This document shows, one piece after another, positions 42,076 to 55,520 of a stretch of 64,000 nucleotides of DNA (positions are counted from its first letter, which is position 1; every line of letters starts with the position of its first letter). Under the pieces are notes generated by a model. The model searched no databases and was not told where the DNA came from. It was given only the letters and a program-made list of their open reading frames with translations. The stretch comes from Sacculina carcini (Eukaryota; Arthropoda; Thecostraca; Sacculinidae). Location of the stretch: the NCBI GenBank assembly GCA_916048095.2, contig OU696584.1:4801849-4865848 (forward strand). The letters are read 5' to 3'. The position numbers were made by a program, and so were the translations under genes.

Positions 42076-44505
42076 TATATATATAAAAGAGATCCTCTGT
42101 CTGTCTGTCTGTGTGTTTGTCTGTCCCACCCTCCTTGGTCACATTTTCAGCAAGCTGCTACTCGGTAACCACTTAATGTACCCGCCAACAATGTATACCA
42201 TTACGCTGGGAATTTTTTTGTCTACACGATAGGATATATTTAAAATTTTAAAAAGGAAACCAAAAAAGTTATCGCGGTGAAAAGACAAAATGAACCCTGA
42301 AAAATGCGAAAATTTTGGTCAATATTCCTACATCTACTCCTCATAAATCAGAAATGGTACAGCCAAACAGATTATACCACTGTGTAGAAAATATTCTGTT
42401 CTACTCGGTAGGCTATAATTAATATCCAAAAATTAAATATAAAATATGCAAAAATGACAAAATTTCAGTCTACATTCAAAATTATATTTATGCTCGAAGC
42501 GTCCGATTTTCTGTACTTTTTTCTCTATTTCTCAGCAACTAACTATGACACATCTAAATAAACATTACCATCATGCTGGGAATTTTGTTTTCTACAACAC
42601 GGTATACTTAATAATTTTCCAAAGTGTATTAAAAAAAATTTACGGCGGTGTGAAGTCAAAATGACAAAGTCAAAAATGCAAAATTAGCACTGAAAAACGC
42701 GAATATTTTGGTCAATATTCCCCTATCTATTCCTCATAAACCAGCAGAGTTACAGCTATAAAAATTATACTATTGTGTAGAGAAATTTGTGTTCTACAAG
42801 AAATATTTTAATTTATACCCACAAATGATACCAAAAACGTAAAATTGGCAAAATTCTCAAATACATCCAAAATTTCACTTGAACACCGGGCGACTAAAAT
42901 TAATTCATTTTTTTCCTATTTCTCAGTAACTATTTGTTACACATAAAAATGAATTATACCATTGTGCTGGAAATTTTGTTATCTACAATACGGTATAATG
43001 TTTTATTTTCCAAAGTGTATTTGAAGAAAGTTACGGCGGTGTAAAGTCAAAAGGATATATTGCCAATTTGACAGCTATTATGCGCACTTGCGATTACACA
43101 GGAATATACTACTGTGTAGAGAATTTTGTGTTCTACAAGAAAAAGTATAATTTATACCCACAAATGATACAAGAAACGTGTAAAATTGGCAAAATTCTCA
43201 AATGCATCCAAAATTACACTTGAACACCGGGTGACTAAAATTTATTCATTTTTCTACCCATTTCTCAGGAACTGTTTGTCATACCTTAAAATTAATTATA
43301 CCATCGTGCTAGAAATGTAGCTTTCTACAATACGATAGAATTCTTAATTTTCCAAGGTGTATCTGAAGGAAGATACGGCGGTGTAAAGTCAAAATGTCAT
43401 GTTGCCAATTTGACAGCTATTATGCGTACTTGCGTTTACACATGAATATACACTGATTTAATTTCACTCAAGTCCAATCACAATTTACGCACTTGCGATT
43501 ACACAGGAATATACTATTGTGTAGAGAATTTTGTGTTCTACAAGAAATATTCTAATTTATACCCACAAATGATACCAAAAACGTAAAATTGGCAAAATTC
43601 TCAAATACATCCAAAATTACACTTGAACACCGGGCGACTAAAATTAATTCATTTTTTTACTATTTCTCAGTAACTATTTGTTACACATAAAAATAAATTA
43701 TACCATTGCCCTGGAAATCTTATTGTCTACAATACGGTATAATTTTTTATTCTCCAAAGTGTATCTGAAGGCAGTTACGGCGGTGTAAATTCAAAAGGAC
43801 ATATTGCCAATTTGACAACTATTATGCGCACTTGCGATTACACAGGAATATACTACTGTGTAGATAATTTTGTGTTATACAAGATGAGCTATAATTTATA
43901 CCCACAAAAGATACAAAAAACGTGTAAAATTGGCAAAATTCTCAAATACATCCAAAATTACACTTGAACACCGGGCGACTAAAATTAATTAATTTTTTAC
44001 TATTTATCAGTAACTATTTGTTATACATGAAAATAAATTATACCATCGTGCTAGAAATTTTGTTTTCTACAATACGGTATAATTTTCCAAAGGGTATCTG
44101 AAGGAAGTTACGGCGGTGTAAAGTCAAAAGGACATATTGCCAATTTGACAGCTATTATGCGCACTTGCGATTACACAGGAATATACTACTGTGTAGAGAA
44201 TTTTGTGTTCTACAAGAAAAAGTATAATTTATACCCACAAATGATACAAAAAACGTGTAAAATTGGCAAAATTCTCAAATACATCCAAAATTACACTTGA
44301 ACACCGGATGACTAAAATTTATTCGTTTTTCTACCCATTTCTCAGGAACTGTTTGTCATACATTAAAATTAATTATACCATCGTGCTAGAAATTTTGTTT
44401 TCGACAATACGGTATAATTCTTAATTTTCCAAAGTGTATCTGAATTTTCCAAAGTGTATCTGAAGTGTTATGAATTGTTCCGCACAACGGGCGGGTTTTA
44501 ATGCT
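42076..44505 (+). mobile_element. Helitron-like long unit B1 with internal satellite
   Basis: Starts TATATATAAAAGAGATCC plus TCTG repeats directly after the CTAG of A1. The interior is a tandem array (42,200-44,460) whose anchor ACGGCGGTGTAAAGTCAAAA recurs at about 42,650, 43,034, 43,375, 43,778 and 44,110. It ends with the same hairpin and TTTTAATGCTA as the A units. Confidence 0.8.
42200..44460. repeat. Satellite of alternating half-monomers inside B1
   Basis: Each 330-400-bp repeat contains two related halves of roughly 140-205 bp. One is built around ACTGTGTAGAGAATTTTGTG then TTCTACAAG, the other around CATCGTGCTAGAAATTTTG then TTTTCTACAATACGGTATAA. The two halves alternate throughout. 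Confidence 0.75.
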
Positions 44506-44961
44506 ATATATATATATATACATAAAGAAGAAATTATCTGTCTGTCTGTGTATGTATGCTTGAATATGAGGTGACATAATTGCGCTGGTTCATGGTTCGC
44601 TGGTTCAATGATCAGGGGCTTCAAACGCAAACGAAGCGATGGCTCATTTTTATGAAATAAAAATTTCCCGCGGGCAGCAATAAAACGTTCAATTTCACCG
44701 TATAGAATGAATTCATATACAAAACTAATGGATTTGACTTCAAGAACCAGAACGGATGGTGTTCGAGTTCTGAATTATTCCTCACGTCGGGCGGGTTTAA
44801 ATATGAGGCGGGATGAGTGAAAATATTTTATCAAAATAAAATTAAAAATAATGAAATTTAGACCTTTTAATTGATTAAGGTTTTCATGAGTTTGCCTTAT
44901 TTATTTTTAATTTGCAATATTTTTATGAATTGTTCCGCACAACGGGCGGGTTTTAATGCTA
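44506..44961 (+). mobile_element. Helitron-like short unit A2
   Basis: 455-bp unit like A1. Diagnostic differences (TTTCCCGCGGGC, GTATAGAATG, GACTTCAAG, ACGGATGG) are shared with A4. Confidence 0.8.
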
Positions 44962-45421
44962 TATATATACATAAAGAATAAATTATCTGTCTGTCTGTGT
45001 ATGTATGCTTGAATATGAGGTGACATAATTGCGCTGGTGCATGGTTCGCTTGTTCAATGATCAGGGGCTTCAAACGCAAACGAAGCGATGGCTCATTTTT
45101 ATGAAATAAAAATGTCCCGCGGGCAGCAATAAAACGTTCAATTTCACCGTATACAATGAATTCATATACAAAACTAATGGATTTGACATCAAGAACCAGA
45201 ACGAATGGTGTTCGAGTTCTGAATTATTCCTCACGTCGGGCGGGTTTAAATATGAGGCGGGTTGAGTGAAAATATTTTGTCAAAATAAAATTAAAAATAA
45301 TGAAATTTAGACTTTTTAATTGATTAAGGTCTTCATGAGTTTGCCTTATTTATTTTTAATTTGCAATATTTTTATGAATTGTTCCGCACAACGGGCGGGT
45401 TTTAATGCGGTTTTAATGCTA
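44962..45421 (+). mobile_element. Helitron-like short unit A3
   Basis: Shares TGTCCCGCGGGC, GTATACAATG, GACATCAAG, ACGAATGG and a doubled TTTTAATGCGGTTTTAATGC end with A5. Confidence 0.8.
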
Positions 45422-45870
45422 TATATATACATAAAGAAGAAACTATCTGTCTGTCTGTGTATGTATGCTTGAATATGAGGTGACATAATTGCGCTGGTTC
45501 ATGGTTCGCTGGTTCAATGATCAGGGGCTTCAAACGCAAACGAAGCGATGGCTCATTTTTATGAAATAAAAATTTCCCGCGGGCAGCAATAAAACGTTCA
45601 ATTTCACCGTATAGAATGAATTCATATACAAAACTAATGGATTTGACTTCAAGAACCAGAACGGATGGTGTTCGAGTTCTGAATTATTCCTCACGTCGGG
45701 CGGGTTTAAATATATGGCGGGATGAGTGAAAATATTTTATCAAAATAAAATTAAAAATAATGAAATTAAGACTTTTTAATTGATTAAGGTTTTCATGACT
45801 TTGCCTTATTTATTTTTAATTTGCAATATTTTTATGAATTGTTCCGCACAACGGGCGGGTTTTAATGCTA
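45422..45870 (+). mobile_element. Helitron-like short unit A4
   Basis: Same diagnostic bases as A2; lies about 916 bp further on. Confidence 0.8.
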
Positions 45871-46330
45871 TATATATACATAAAGAAGAAATTATCTGTC
45901 TGTCTGTGTATGTATGCTTGAATATGAGGTGACATAATTGCGCTGGTTCATGGTTCGCTGGTTCAATGATCAGGGGCTTCAAACGCAAACGAAGCGATGG
46001 CTCATTTTTATGAAATAAAAATGTCCCGCGGGCAGCAATAAAACGTTCAATTTCACCGTATACAATGAATTCATATACAAAACTAATGGATTTGACATCA
46101 AGAACCAGAACGAATGGTGTTCGAGTTCTGAATTATTCCTCACGTCGGGCGGGTTTAAATATGAGGCGGGTTGAGTGAAAATATTTTGTCAAAATAAAAT
46201 TAAAAATAATGAAATTTAGACTTTTTAATTGATTAAGGTCTTCATGAGTTTGCCTTATTTATTTTTAATTTGCAACATTTTTATGAATTGTTCCGCACAA
46301 CGGGCGGGTTTTAATGCGGTTTTAATGCTA
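45871..46330 (+). mobile_element. Helitron-like short unit A5
   Basis: Same diagnostic bases as A3; lies about 909 bp further on. It is followed by the TCTATATATATAAAAGAG start of another B unit. Confidence 0.8.
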
Positions 46331-46332
46331 TA

Positions 46333-46751
46333 TCTATATATATAAAAGAGATCCTCTGTGTGTCTGTGTGTCTGTTTGTGTGTCCCACCCTCCTTGGTCC
46401 ATTTTCTATGAGCTGCTACTCAGTCATGATATAGTGTACCCGCTAACAATATATACCATCACGTTGGAAATTTTCTTGTCTACACTTTAGAGTAAATTTA
46501 AAATTTTGAAAATGAAACCAAAAAAAGTTATAGCGGTAAAAAGACAAAATGAACCCTGAAAAATGCGAAAATTGTGGTCAATTTTCTGAAAACAACTTCT
46601 CCTAAACCAGCAATGGTACAACTATACACATTATACCAGTGTGTAGAAAATTTTATGTTCTACTCAACGCATTATAATTTATACCCAAAAATTAAATATA
46701 AAACATGTAAAATGGAAAAAAAATCAATCTACAGTCAAAATATTTTTTAAA
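46333..46751 (+). mobile_element. Helitron-like long unit B2, 5' end only
   Basis: TC start at 46,333, TCTG-type repeats and about 400 bp of B-type interior, cut off near 46,751 where the text becomes that of minus-oriented units. Confidence 0.75.
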
Positions 46752-48821
46752 CTTCCACTAATGCATCATATTCATACAGTTGTTATTTTTTGGGTTACAC
46801 CGATATTACAGCCCTTGATATTACAGCCGATATTATATTATGCAATCTATATTCTGCTACGTATTATTCCTAATACATATATCATCAGATCGCAAAATAT
46901 ATTTAAAGGTTCACATCATTCTCCAAAATCATTTGCTCAAGAGCTATTCTACTTTTATCGCTAGAATATTTACTGCTAGCAAAATATCATATACCTCGCT
47001 ATCATTTAAACCCACTCTTCATAGATACATTTAATTCGCCCGTCGTGCGGAACAGTTCATAAAATATAATTAATATTCAATTCATAAAAAAATTAGTGCA
47101 AATTGAAAAAGAAAAACAAACCCACAGGAGAGTTATAGCTAATATTAAACGTATATTTTCTATTAGACTTTTATAGTCTAAATGTGAAATTTATGTTTCA
47201 ATTTAGAAAACATGTTTTTCCACAACCCGCCTCATATTTAAAGCTGCCCGTCGTGCGGAATAATTCAGAACTCAAACACGAAACAAACACAAATAAAATT
47301 GATGAAAAACGACCAATAGAAAGGTCAAATTTGCAAATTCTTGTTTTAATTATTGACGATGTTTTTCCCTCAACACTACTCAAATTCACACCCGTCCTTC
47401 GTGTGTAGTATTTGAGACGTGTAACACTATCAAAACAATGAAACATCTCTATAATTCCAGATTAATGCTTCCTCTAAAACAGCATATGCATATACTTGGC
47501 ATTGCATGATATTACAACCCGTATCATTATGCAACTCAAGCGTATGCAACTTGAAATTAAACCAATTAAATTACACAGTAAAATTCAGTAGCTTACTTTG
47601 TTCCAAGTAGCATTTTACCCGCCCGTCGTGCGGAACATTTGATGTGTAAGTATTAAGGACAATAAAGACTTTCTATTCAGTATAGTGTAGCATTAATTAA
47701 ACTGTACGCAAAAAAACCACACCATCCATGCTTGGAGATAATATGATGCATTCTTAATTGTGATTGGGCTTCAGTGAAATTTGATCGGTGTATATTCCTG
47801 TGTAATCGCAAGTGCGCATAATAGCTGTCAAATTGGCAATATGTCCTTTTGACTTTACACCGCCGTAACTTCCTTCAGATACCCTTTGGAAAATTACAAA
47901 CTATACCGTATTGTAGAAAACAAGATCTCTAGCACGATGGTATAATTTATTTTTATGTATAACAAATAGTTACTGATAAATAGTAGAAAAATGAATTAAT
48001 TTTAGTCGCCCGGTGTTCAAGTGTAATTTTGGATGTATTTGAAAATTTTGCCAATTTTACACGTTTTTGTATCATTTGTGGGTATAAATTATAATTTTTC
48101 TTGTAGAACACAAAATTATCTACACAATAGTATAACTTTTATAGCTGTACCATTGCTGGTTTATGAGGAATAGATAGCGAAATATTGACCAAAATATTCA
48201 CGCTCTTGTGTGCTAATTTTGCCTTTTTGACTTTGTCATTTACACTTCACACCGCCGTAATTTTTTTTTAATACACTTTGGAAAATTACAAAGTATACTG
48301 TGTTGTAGCAAAACAAATTTCCAGCATGATGGTAGTATTTATTTAGATGTGTAATAATTGGTTTTTGAGAAATATAGAAAAAAGTATAGAAAATCGGACG
48401 CGTGGAGTTTAAATAAAATTTTGAATGTAGATTGAATTCGTTCCCATTTTACATGTTTTATATTTAATTTTTGGGTATATATTATAATGCGTTGAGTAGA
48501 ACATAAAATTTTCTACACAGTGGTATAATGTGTATAGTTTTACCATTGCTGGTTTAGGAGAAGTAGTCTTCAGAAAATTGACAAAAAATTTCGCATTTTT
48601 CAGGGTTCATTTTGTTTTTTCACCGCTATAACTTTTTTTAGTTTTATTTTTAAAATTTGAAATTTAGTGTTAAGTGTAGACAAGAAATTTCCAACATGAT
48701 GGTATAAATTTTTAGCAAGTACGCCAAGTGATGGCTGAGAAGCAGCTCATAGAATATGAACCAAGGATGGTGGGACAAACACACACACACACACACAGAG
48801 GATCTCTTTTATATATATAGA
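46752..48821 (-). mobile_element. Helitron-like long unit e1, 3'-truncated
   Basis: Minus orientation; 5' TC end at about 48,821 (AGAGGATCTCTTTTATATAT). Contains hairpin-like CCCGTCGTGCGGAA motifs near 47,040, 47,250 and 47,625 and the satellite from about 47,760 to 48,720. Nearly identical to e2 with offset 3,153. Confidence 0.8.
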
Positions 48822-48823
48822 TA

Positions 48824-51800
48824 TAGCATTAAAACCCGCCCCTTGTGCGGAGCAATTCATAACATGAAATTCATATTCAATTTGTAAAAAAATATGAAAA
48901 AATAAAAATGAAATAGGGTACACTCATAAAAATATTAATTAATTGAAAATTATAAGTTTAAATATTTTTATTTCGACAAAATATTTCCCCTCAGTCCGCC
49001 TTAGTCATTTTTACACCCGCCCGTCGTGCTGAATTATTCAGAAGTCGAACACGATCCGTTCTGGATCTTGAAGTAAAATCCATTGGTCTTGTGTATGGAC
49101 TAATTCTACAGGGGAAATTGAACGTTCTATTGTCTATAGTTGCTGCCCGCGGAGCATTTATATTTGTTAAAAAAATTACCTTTTTTCAAATGAACCATTT
49201 GAAAATATTAACTTGAAAATGTAAACACTTTTTTAAGCCCGCCCGTCGCGCGGTACAATTCATACAACAAAATTCATATTAAATCCATAAAATATAATGA
49301 ATACAAATTGAAAAACAAAAAATGTAACCTATAAATGTCTTAACCAATAGAAAAGTCTAAATGTGAATATTTTTGTTAATATTTTGACAAATATTATCCC
49401 TCAACCCGCCTGATATATAAATCTGCCCGTCGTGTGGTATAATTCAGAACACAAACACGAAAAAAACAATGAAAGATGATGACTATATTTATTACTTAAC
49501 ATCATTCCCCAACATCATTTGCTTAAGTACTATTTTACTTTTACCGCTATTATATTTATTGCTAAAATTTATTTATGTTCCGCTATCATTAGAACCCAAT
49601 ATAACCTGAGTCAAACCTACCCAACCCAACCCAACCATTCAATTTTGACCGCACTCAGCCTAGTCTGAGGTGATTTAACTTATTAGTTTGTGATCACAAA
49701 ATATACTGATGCGATCATAATTTGTAATCAGAAGACTGAGATTATCTACCTCAGGGGTCCCAAACACGCGGCCCACCTATACTTTTCTCTCAACCCGCCA
49801 ATATAGTATCGGGACCAAACTGCAAGGCAGCTAAATTCACATTTGTTGCATAATGCGATATAATTATACACCATTATCATATTATCTCATAATTCCCGGT
49901 TAATGCTTCCACTAATGCATCATATTCATACAGTTGTTATTTTTTGGATTACACCGATATTACAGCCCTTGATATTACAGCCGATATTATATTATGCAAT
50001 CTATATTCTGCTACGTATTATTCCTAGTACATATATCATCAGATCGCAAAATATATTTAAAGGTTCACATCATTCTCAAAATCATTTGCTTAAGAGCTAT
50101 TCTACTTTTATCGCTAGAATATTTACTGCTAGCAAAATATCATATACCTCGCTATCATTTAAACCCACTCTTCATAGATACATTTAATTCGCCCGTCGTG
50201 CGGAACAGTTCATAAAATATAATTAATATTCAATTCATAAAAAAATTAGTGCAAATTGAAAAAGAAAAACAAACCCACAGGAGAGTTATAGCTAATATTA
50301 AACGTATATTTTCTATTAGACTTTTATAGTCTAAATGTGAAATTTATGTTTCAATTTAGAAAACATGTTTTTCCACAACCCGCCTCATATTTAAAGCTGC
50401 CCGTCGTGCGGAATAATTCAGAACTCAAACACGAAACAAACACAAATAAAATTGATGAAAAACGACCAATAGAAAGGTCAAATTTGCAAATTCTTGTTTT
50501 AATTATTGACGATGTTTTTCCCTCAACACTACTCAAATTCACACCCGTCCTTCGTGTGTAGTATTTGAGACGTGTAACACTATCAAAACAATGAAACATC
50601 TCTATAATTCCAGATTAATGCTTCCTCTAAAACAGCATATGCATATACTTGGCATTGCATGATATTACAACCCGTATCATTATGCAACTCAAGCGTATGC
50701 AACTTGAAATTAAACCAATTAAATTACACAGTAAAATTCAGTAGCTTACTTTGTTCCAAGTAGCATTTTACCCGCCCGTCGTGCGGAACATTTGATGTGT
50801 AAGTATTAAGGACAATAAAGACTTTCTATTCAGTATAGTGTAGCATTAATTAAACTGTACGCAAAAAAACCACACCATCCATGCTTGGAGATAATATGAT
50901 GCATTCTTAATTGTGATTGGGCTTCAGTGAAATTTGATCGGTGTATATTCCTGTGTAATCGCAAGTGCGCATAATAGCTGTCAAATTGGCAATATGTCCT
51001 TTTGACTTTACACCGCCGTAACTTCCTTCAGATACCCTTTGGAAAATTACAAACTATACCGTATTGTAGAAAACAAGATTTCTAGCACGATGGTATAATT
51101 TATTTTTATGTATAACAAATAGTTACTGATAAATAGTAGAAAAATGAATTAATTTTAGTCGCCCGGTGTTCAAGTGTAATTTTGGATGTATTTGAAAATT
51201 TTGCCAATTTTACACGTTTTTGTATCATTTGTGGGTATAAATTATAATTTTTCTTGTAGAACACAAAATTATCTACACAATAGTATAACTTTTATAGCTG
51301 TACCATTGCTGGTTTATGAGGAATAGATAGCGAAATATTGACCAAAATATTCACGCTCTTGTGTGCTAATTTTGCCTTTTTGACTTTGTCATTTACACTT
51401 CACACCGCCGTAATTTTTTTTTAATACACTTTGGAAAATTACAAAGTATACTGTGTTGTAGCAAACCAAATTTCCAGCATGATGGTAGTATTTATTTAGA
51501 TGTGTAATAATGGGTTTTTGAGAAATATAGAAAAAAGTATAGAAAATCGGACGCGTGGAGTTTAAATAAAATTTTGAATGTAGATTGAATTTGTTCCCAT
51601 TTTACATGTTTTATATTTAATTTTTGGGTATATATTATAATGCGTTGAGTAGAACATAAAATTTTCTACACAGTGGTATAATGTGTATAGTTTTACCATT
51701 GCTGGTTTAGGAGGAGTAGTCTTCAGAAAATTGACAAAAAATTTCGCATTTTTCAGGGTTCATTTTGTTTTTTCACCGCTATAACTTTTTTTAGTTTTAT

Positions 51801-51974
51801 TTTTAAAATTTAAAATTTAGTGTTAAGTGTAGACAAGAAATTTCCAACATGATGGTATAAATTTTTAGCAAGTACGCCAAGTGATGGCTGAGAAGCAGCT
51901 CATAGAATATGAGCCAAGGATGGTGGGACAAACACACACACACACACACAGAGGATCTCTTATATATATATAGA
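48824..51974 (-). mobile_element. Helitron-like long unit e2 (3,153-bp period)
   Basis: 3' end TAGCATTAAAACCCGCC (reverse of TTTTAATGCTA) at 48,824 and 5' end at 51,974. The part from 49,915 on repeats e1 almost exactly, and its start repeats in e3. It also contains a CAGGGGTCCCAAACACGCGG piece (about 49,753) that resembles a hAT end. Confidence 0.82.
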
Positions 51975-51976
51975 TA

Positions 51977-54900
51977 TAGCATTAAAACCCGCCCGTTGTG
52001 CGGAGCAATTCATAACATGAAATTCATATTCAATTTGTAAAAAAATATGAAAAAATAAAAATGAAATAGGGTACACTCATAAAAATATTAATTAATTGAA
52101 AATTATAAGTTTAAATATTTTTATTTCGACAAAATATTTCCCCTCAGTCCGCCTTAGTCATTTTCACACCCGCCCGTCGTGCTGAATTATTCAGAAGTCG
52201 AACACGATCCGTTCTGGATCTTGAAGTAAAATCCATTGGTCTTGTGTATGGACTAATTCTACAGGGGAAATTGAACGTTCTATTGTCTATAGTTGCTGCC
52301 CGCGGAGCATTTATATTTGTTAAAAAAATTACCTTTTTTCAAATGAACCATTTGAAAATATTAACTTGAAAATGTAAACACTTTTTTAAGCCCGCCCGTC
52401 GCGCGGTACAATTCATACAACAAAATTCATATTAAATCCATAAAATATAATGAATACAAATTGAAAAACAAAAAATGTAACCTATAAATGTCTTAACCAA
52501 TAGAAAAGTCTAAATGTGAATATTTTTGTTAATATTTTGACAAATATTATCCCTCAACCCTCCTGATATATAAATCTGCCCGTCGTGTGGTATAATTCAG
52601 AACACAAACACGAAAAAAACAATGAAAGATGATGACTATATTTATTACTTAACATCATTCCCCAACATCATTTGCTTAAGTACTATTTTACTTTTACCGC
52701 TATTATATTTATTGCTAAAATTTATTTATGTTCCGCTATCATTAGAACCCAATATAACCTGAGTCAAACCTACCCAACCCAACCCAACCATTCAATTTTG
52801 ACCGCACTCAGCCTAGTCTGAGGTGATTTAACTTATTAGTTTGTGATCACAAAATATACTGATGCGATCATAATTTGTAATCAGAAGACTGAGATTATCT
52901 ACCTCAGGGGTCCCAAACACGCGGCCCACCTATACTTTTCTCTCAACCCGCCAATATAGTATCGGGACCAAACTGCAAGGCAGCTAAATTCACATTTGTT
53001 GCATAATGCGATATAATTATACACCATTATCATATTATCTCATAATTCCCGGTTAATGCTTCCACTAATGCATCATATTCATACAGTTGTTATTTTTTGG
53101 ATTACACCGATATTACAGCCCTTGATATTACAGCCGATATTATATTATGCAATCTATATTCTGCTACGTATTATTCCTAGTACATATATCATCAGATCGC
53201 AAAATATATTTAAAGGTTCACATCATTCTCAAAATCATTTGCTTAAGAGCTATTCTACTTTTATCGCTAGAATATTTACTGCTAGCAAAATATCATATAC
53301 CTCGCTATCATTTAAACCCACTCTTCATAGATACATTTAATTCGCCCGTCGTGCGAAACAGTTCATAAAATATAATTAATATTCAATTCATAAAGAAATT
53401 AGTGCAAATTGAAAAAGAAAAACAAACCCACAGGAAAGTTCTAGCTAATATTAAACGTATATTTTCTATTAGACGTTTATAGTCTAAATGTGAAATTTAT
53501 GTTTCAATTTAGAAAACATGTTTTTCCACAACCCGCCTCATATTTGAAGCTGCCCGTCGTGCGGAATAATTCAGAACTCAAACACGAAACAAACACAAAT
53601 AATATTGATGAAAAACGACCAATAGAAAGGTCAAATTTGTAAATTCTTGTTTTAATTATTGACGATGTTTTTCCCTCAACATTACTCAAATTCACACCCG
53701 TCCTTCGTGTGTAGTAATTGAGACGTGTAACACTATAAAAACAATGAAACATCTCTATAATTCCAGATTAATGCTTCCTCTAAAACAGCATATGCATATA
53801 CTTGGCATTGCATGATATTACAACCCGTATCCTTATGCAACTCAAGCGTATGCAACTTGAAATTAAACCAATTAAATTACACAGTAAAATTCAGTAGCTT
53901 ACTTTGTTCCAAGTAGCATTTTACCCGCCCGTCGTGCGGAACATTTGATGTGTAAGTATTGAGGACAATAAAGACTTTCTATTCAGTATAGTGTAGCATT
54001 AATTAAACTGTACGCAAAAAACCACACCATCCATGCTTGGAGATAATATGATGCATTCTTAATTGTGATTGGGCTTCAGTTAAATTTGATCGGTGTATAT
54101 TCCTGTGTAATCGCAAGTGCGCATAATAGCTGTCAAATTGGCAATATGTCCTTTTGTCTTTACACCGCCGTAACTTCCTTCAGATACCCTTTGGAAAATA
54201 ACAAATTATACCGTATTGTAGAAAACAAGATTTCTAGCACGATGGTATAATATATTTTTATTTATAACAAATGATTACTGATAAATAGTAGAAAAATTAA
54301 TTAATTTTAGTCGCCCGGTGTTCAAGTGTAATTTTGGATGTATTTGAGAATTTTGCCAATTTTACACGTTTTTGTATCTTTTGTGGGTATAAATTATAGC
54401 TTATCTTGTAGAACACAAAATTATCTACACAGTAATATATTCATGTGTAATCGCAAGTGCGCATAATAGCTGTCAAATTGGCAATATGTCCTTTTGAATT
54501 TACACCGCCGTAACTCCCTTCAGATACACTTTGGAAAATTACAAATTATACCGTATTGTAGAAAAAAAAATTTCTAGCACGATGGTATAATTTATTTTTA
54601 TGTATAACAAATAGTTACTGAGAAATGGAAGAAAAATGAATTTATTTTAGTCGCCCGGTGTTCAAGTGTAATTTTGGATGTATTTGAGAATTTTGCCAAT
54701 TTTACGTTTTTTATATCATTTGTGAGTATAAATTAAAATATGTCTTGTAGAACACAAAATTATCTACACAATAGTATAATTTTTATAGCTGTAACTCTGC
54801 TGGTTTATGAGGAATAGATAGGGGAATATTGACCAAAATATTCGAGTTTTTCAGTGCCAATTTTGCATTTTTGACTTTGTCATTTTGACTTCACACCGCC

Positions 54901-55417
54901 GTAACATTTTTTTAATACACTTTGGAAAATTAAAAATTATACCGTGCTGTAGAAAACAAAATTCCAAGCATGATGGTAATATTTATTTAGATGTGTCATA
55001 TTTAGTTGCTGAGAAATAGAGAAAAAAGTACAAAAAATCGGACGCGTCGAGCTTAAATATAATTTTGAATGTAGACTGAAATTTTGTCATTTTTACATAT
55101 TTTATATTTAATTTTTGGATATTAATTATAGCCTACCGAGTAGAACAGAATATTTTCTACACAGTGGTATAATCTGTTTGGCTGTACCATTTCTGGTTTA
55201 TGAGGAGTATATGCAGGAATATTGACCACAATTTTCGCATTTTTCAGGGTTCATTTTGTCTTTTCACCGCGATAACGTTTTTTGGTTTAATTTTTAAAAT
55301 TAAAAATTTATCCTATCGTGTAGACAAAAAATTTCCTACGTAATGGTATACATTGTTGGCGGGTACACCAAGTGGTTATTGAGTAGAAGCTTGCTGAAAA
55401 TGGACCAAGGATGGTGG

Positions 55418-55449
<32 letters not shown>

Positions 55450-55487
55450 CACAGACAGAGGATCTCTTTTATATATATGTATATAGA
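51977..55487 (-). mobile_element. Helitron-like long unit e3
   Basis: Follows e2 directly. The first 2.1 kb is nearly identical to e2. From about 54,060 it diverges and carries an extra satellite repeat (about 54,430-54,770), so it is about 360 bp longer. The 5' end at 55,487 is followed by a short non-element sequence. Confidence 0.8.
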
Positions 55488-55520
55488 TATTTATTGGTGT
55501 TGTTGTTGCTTATTGAATCA

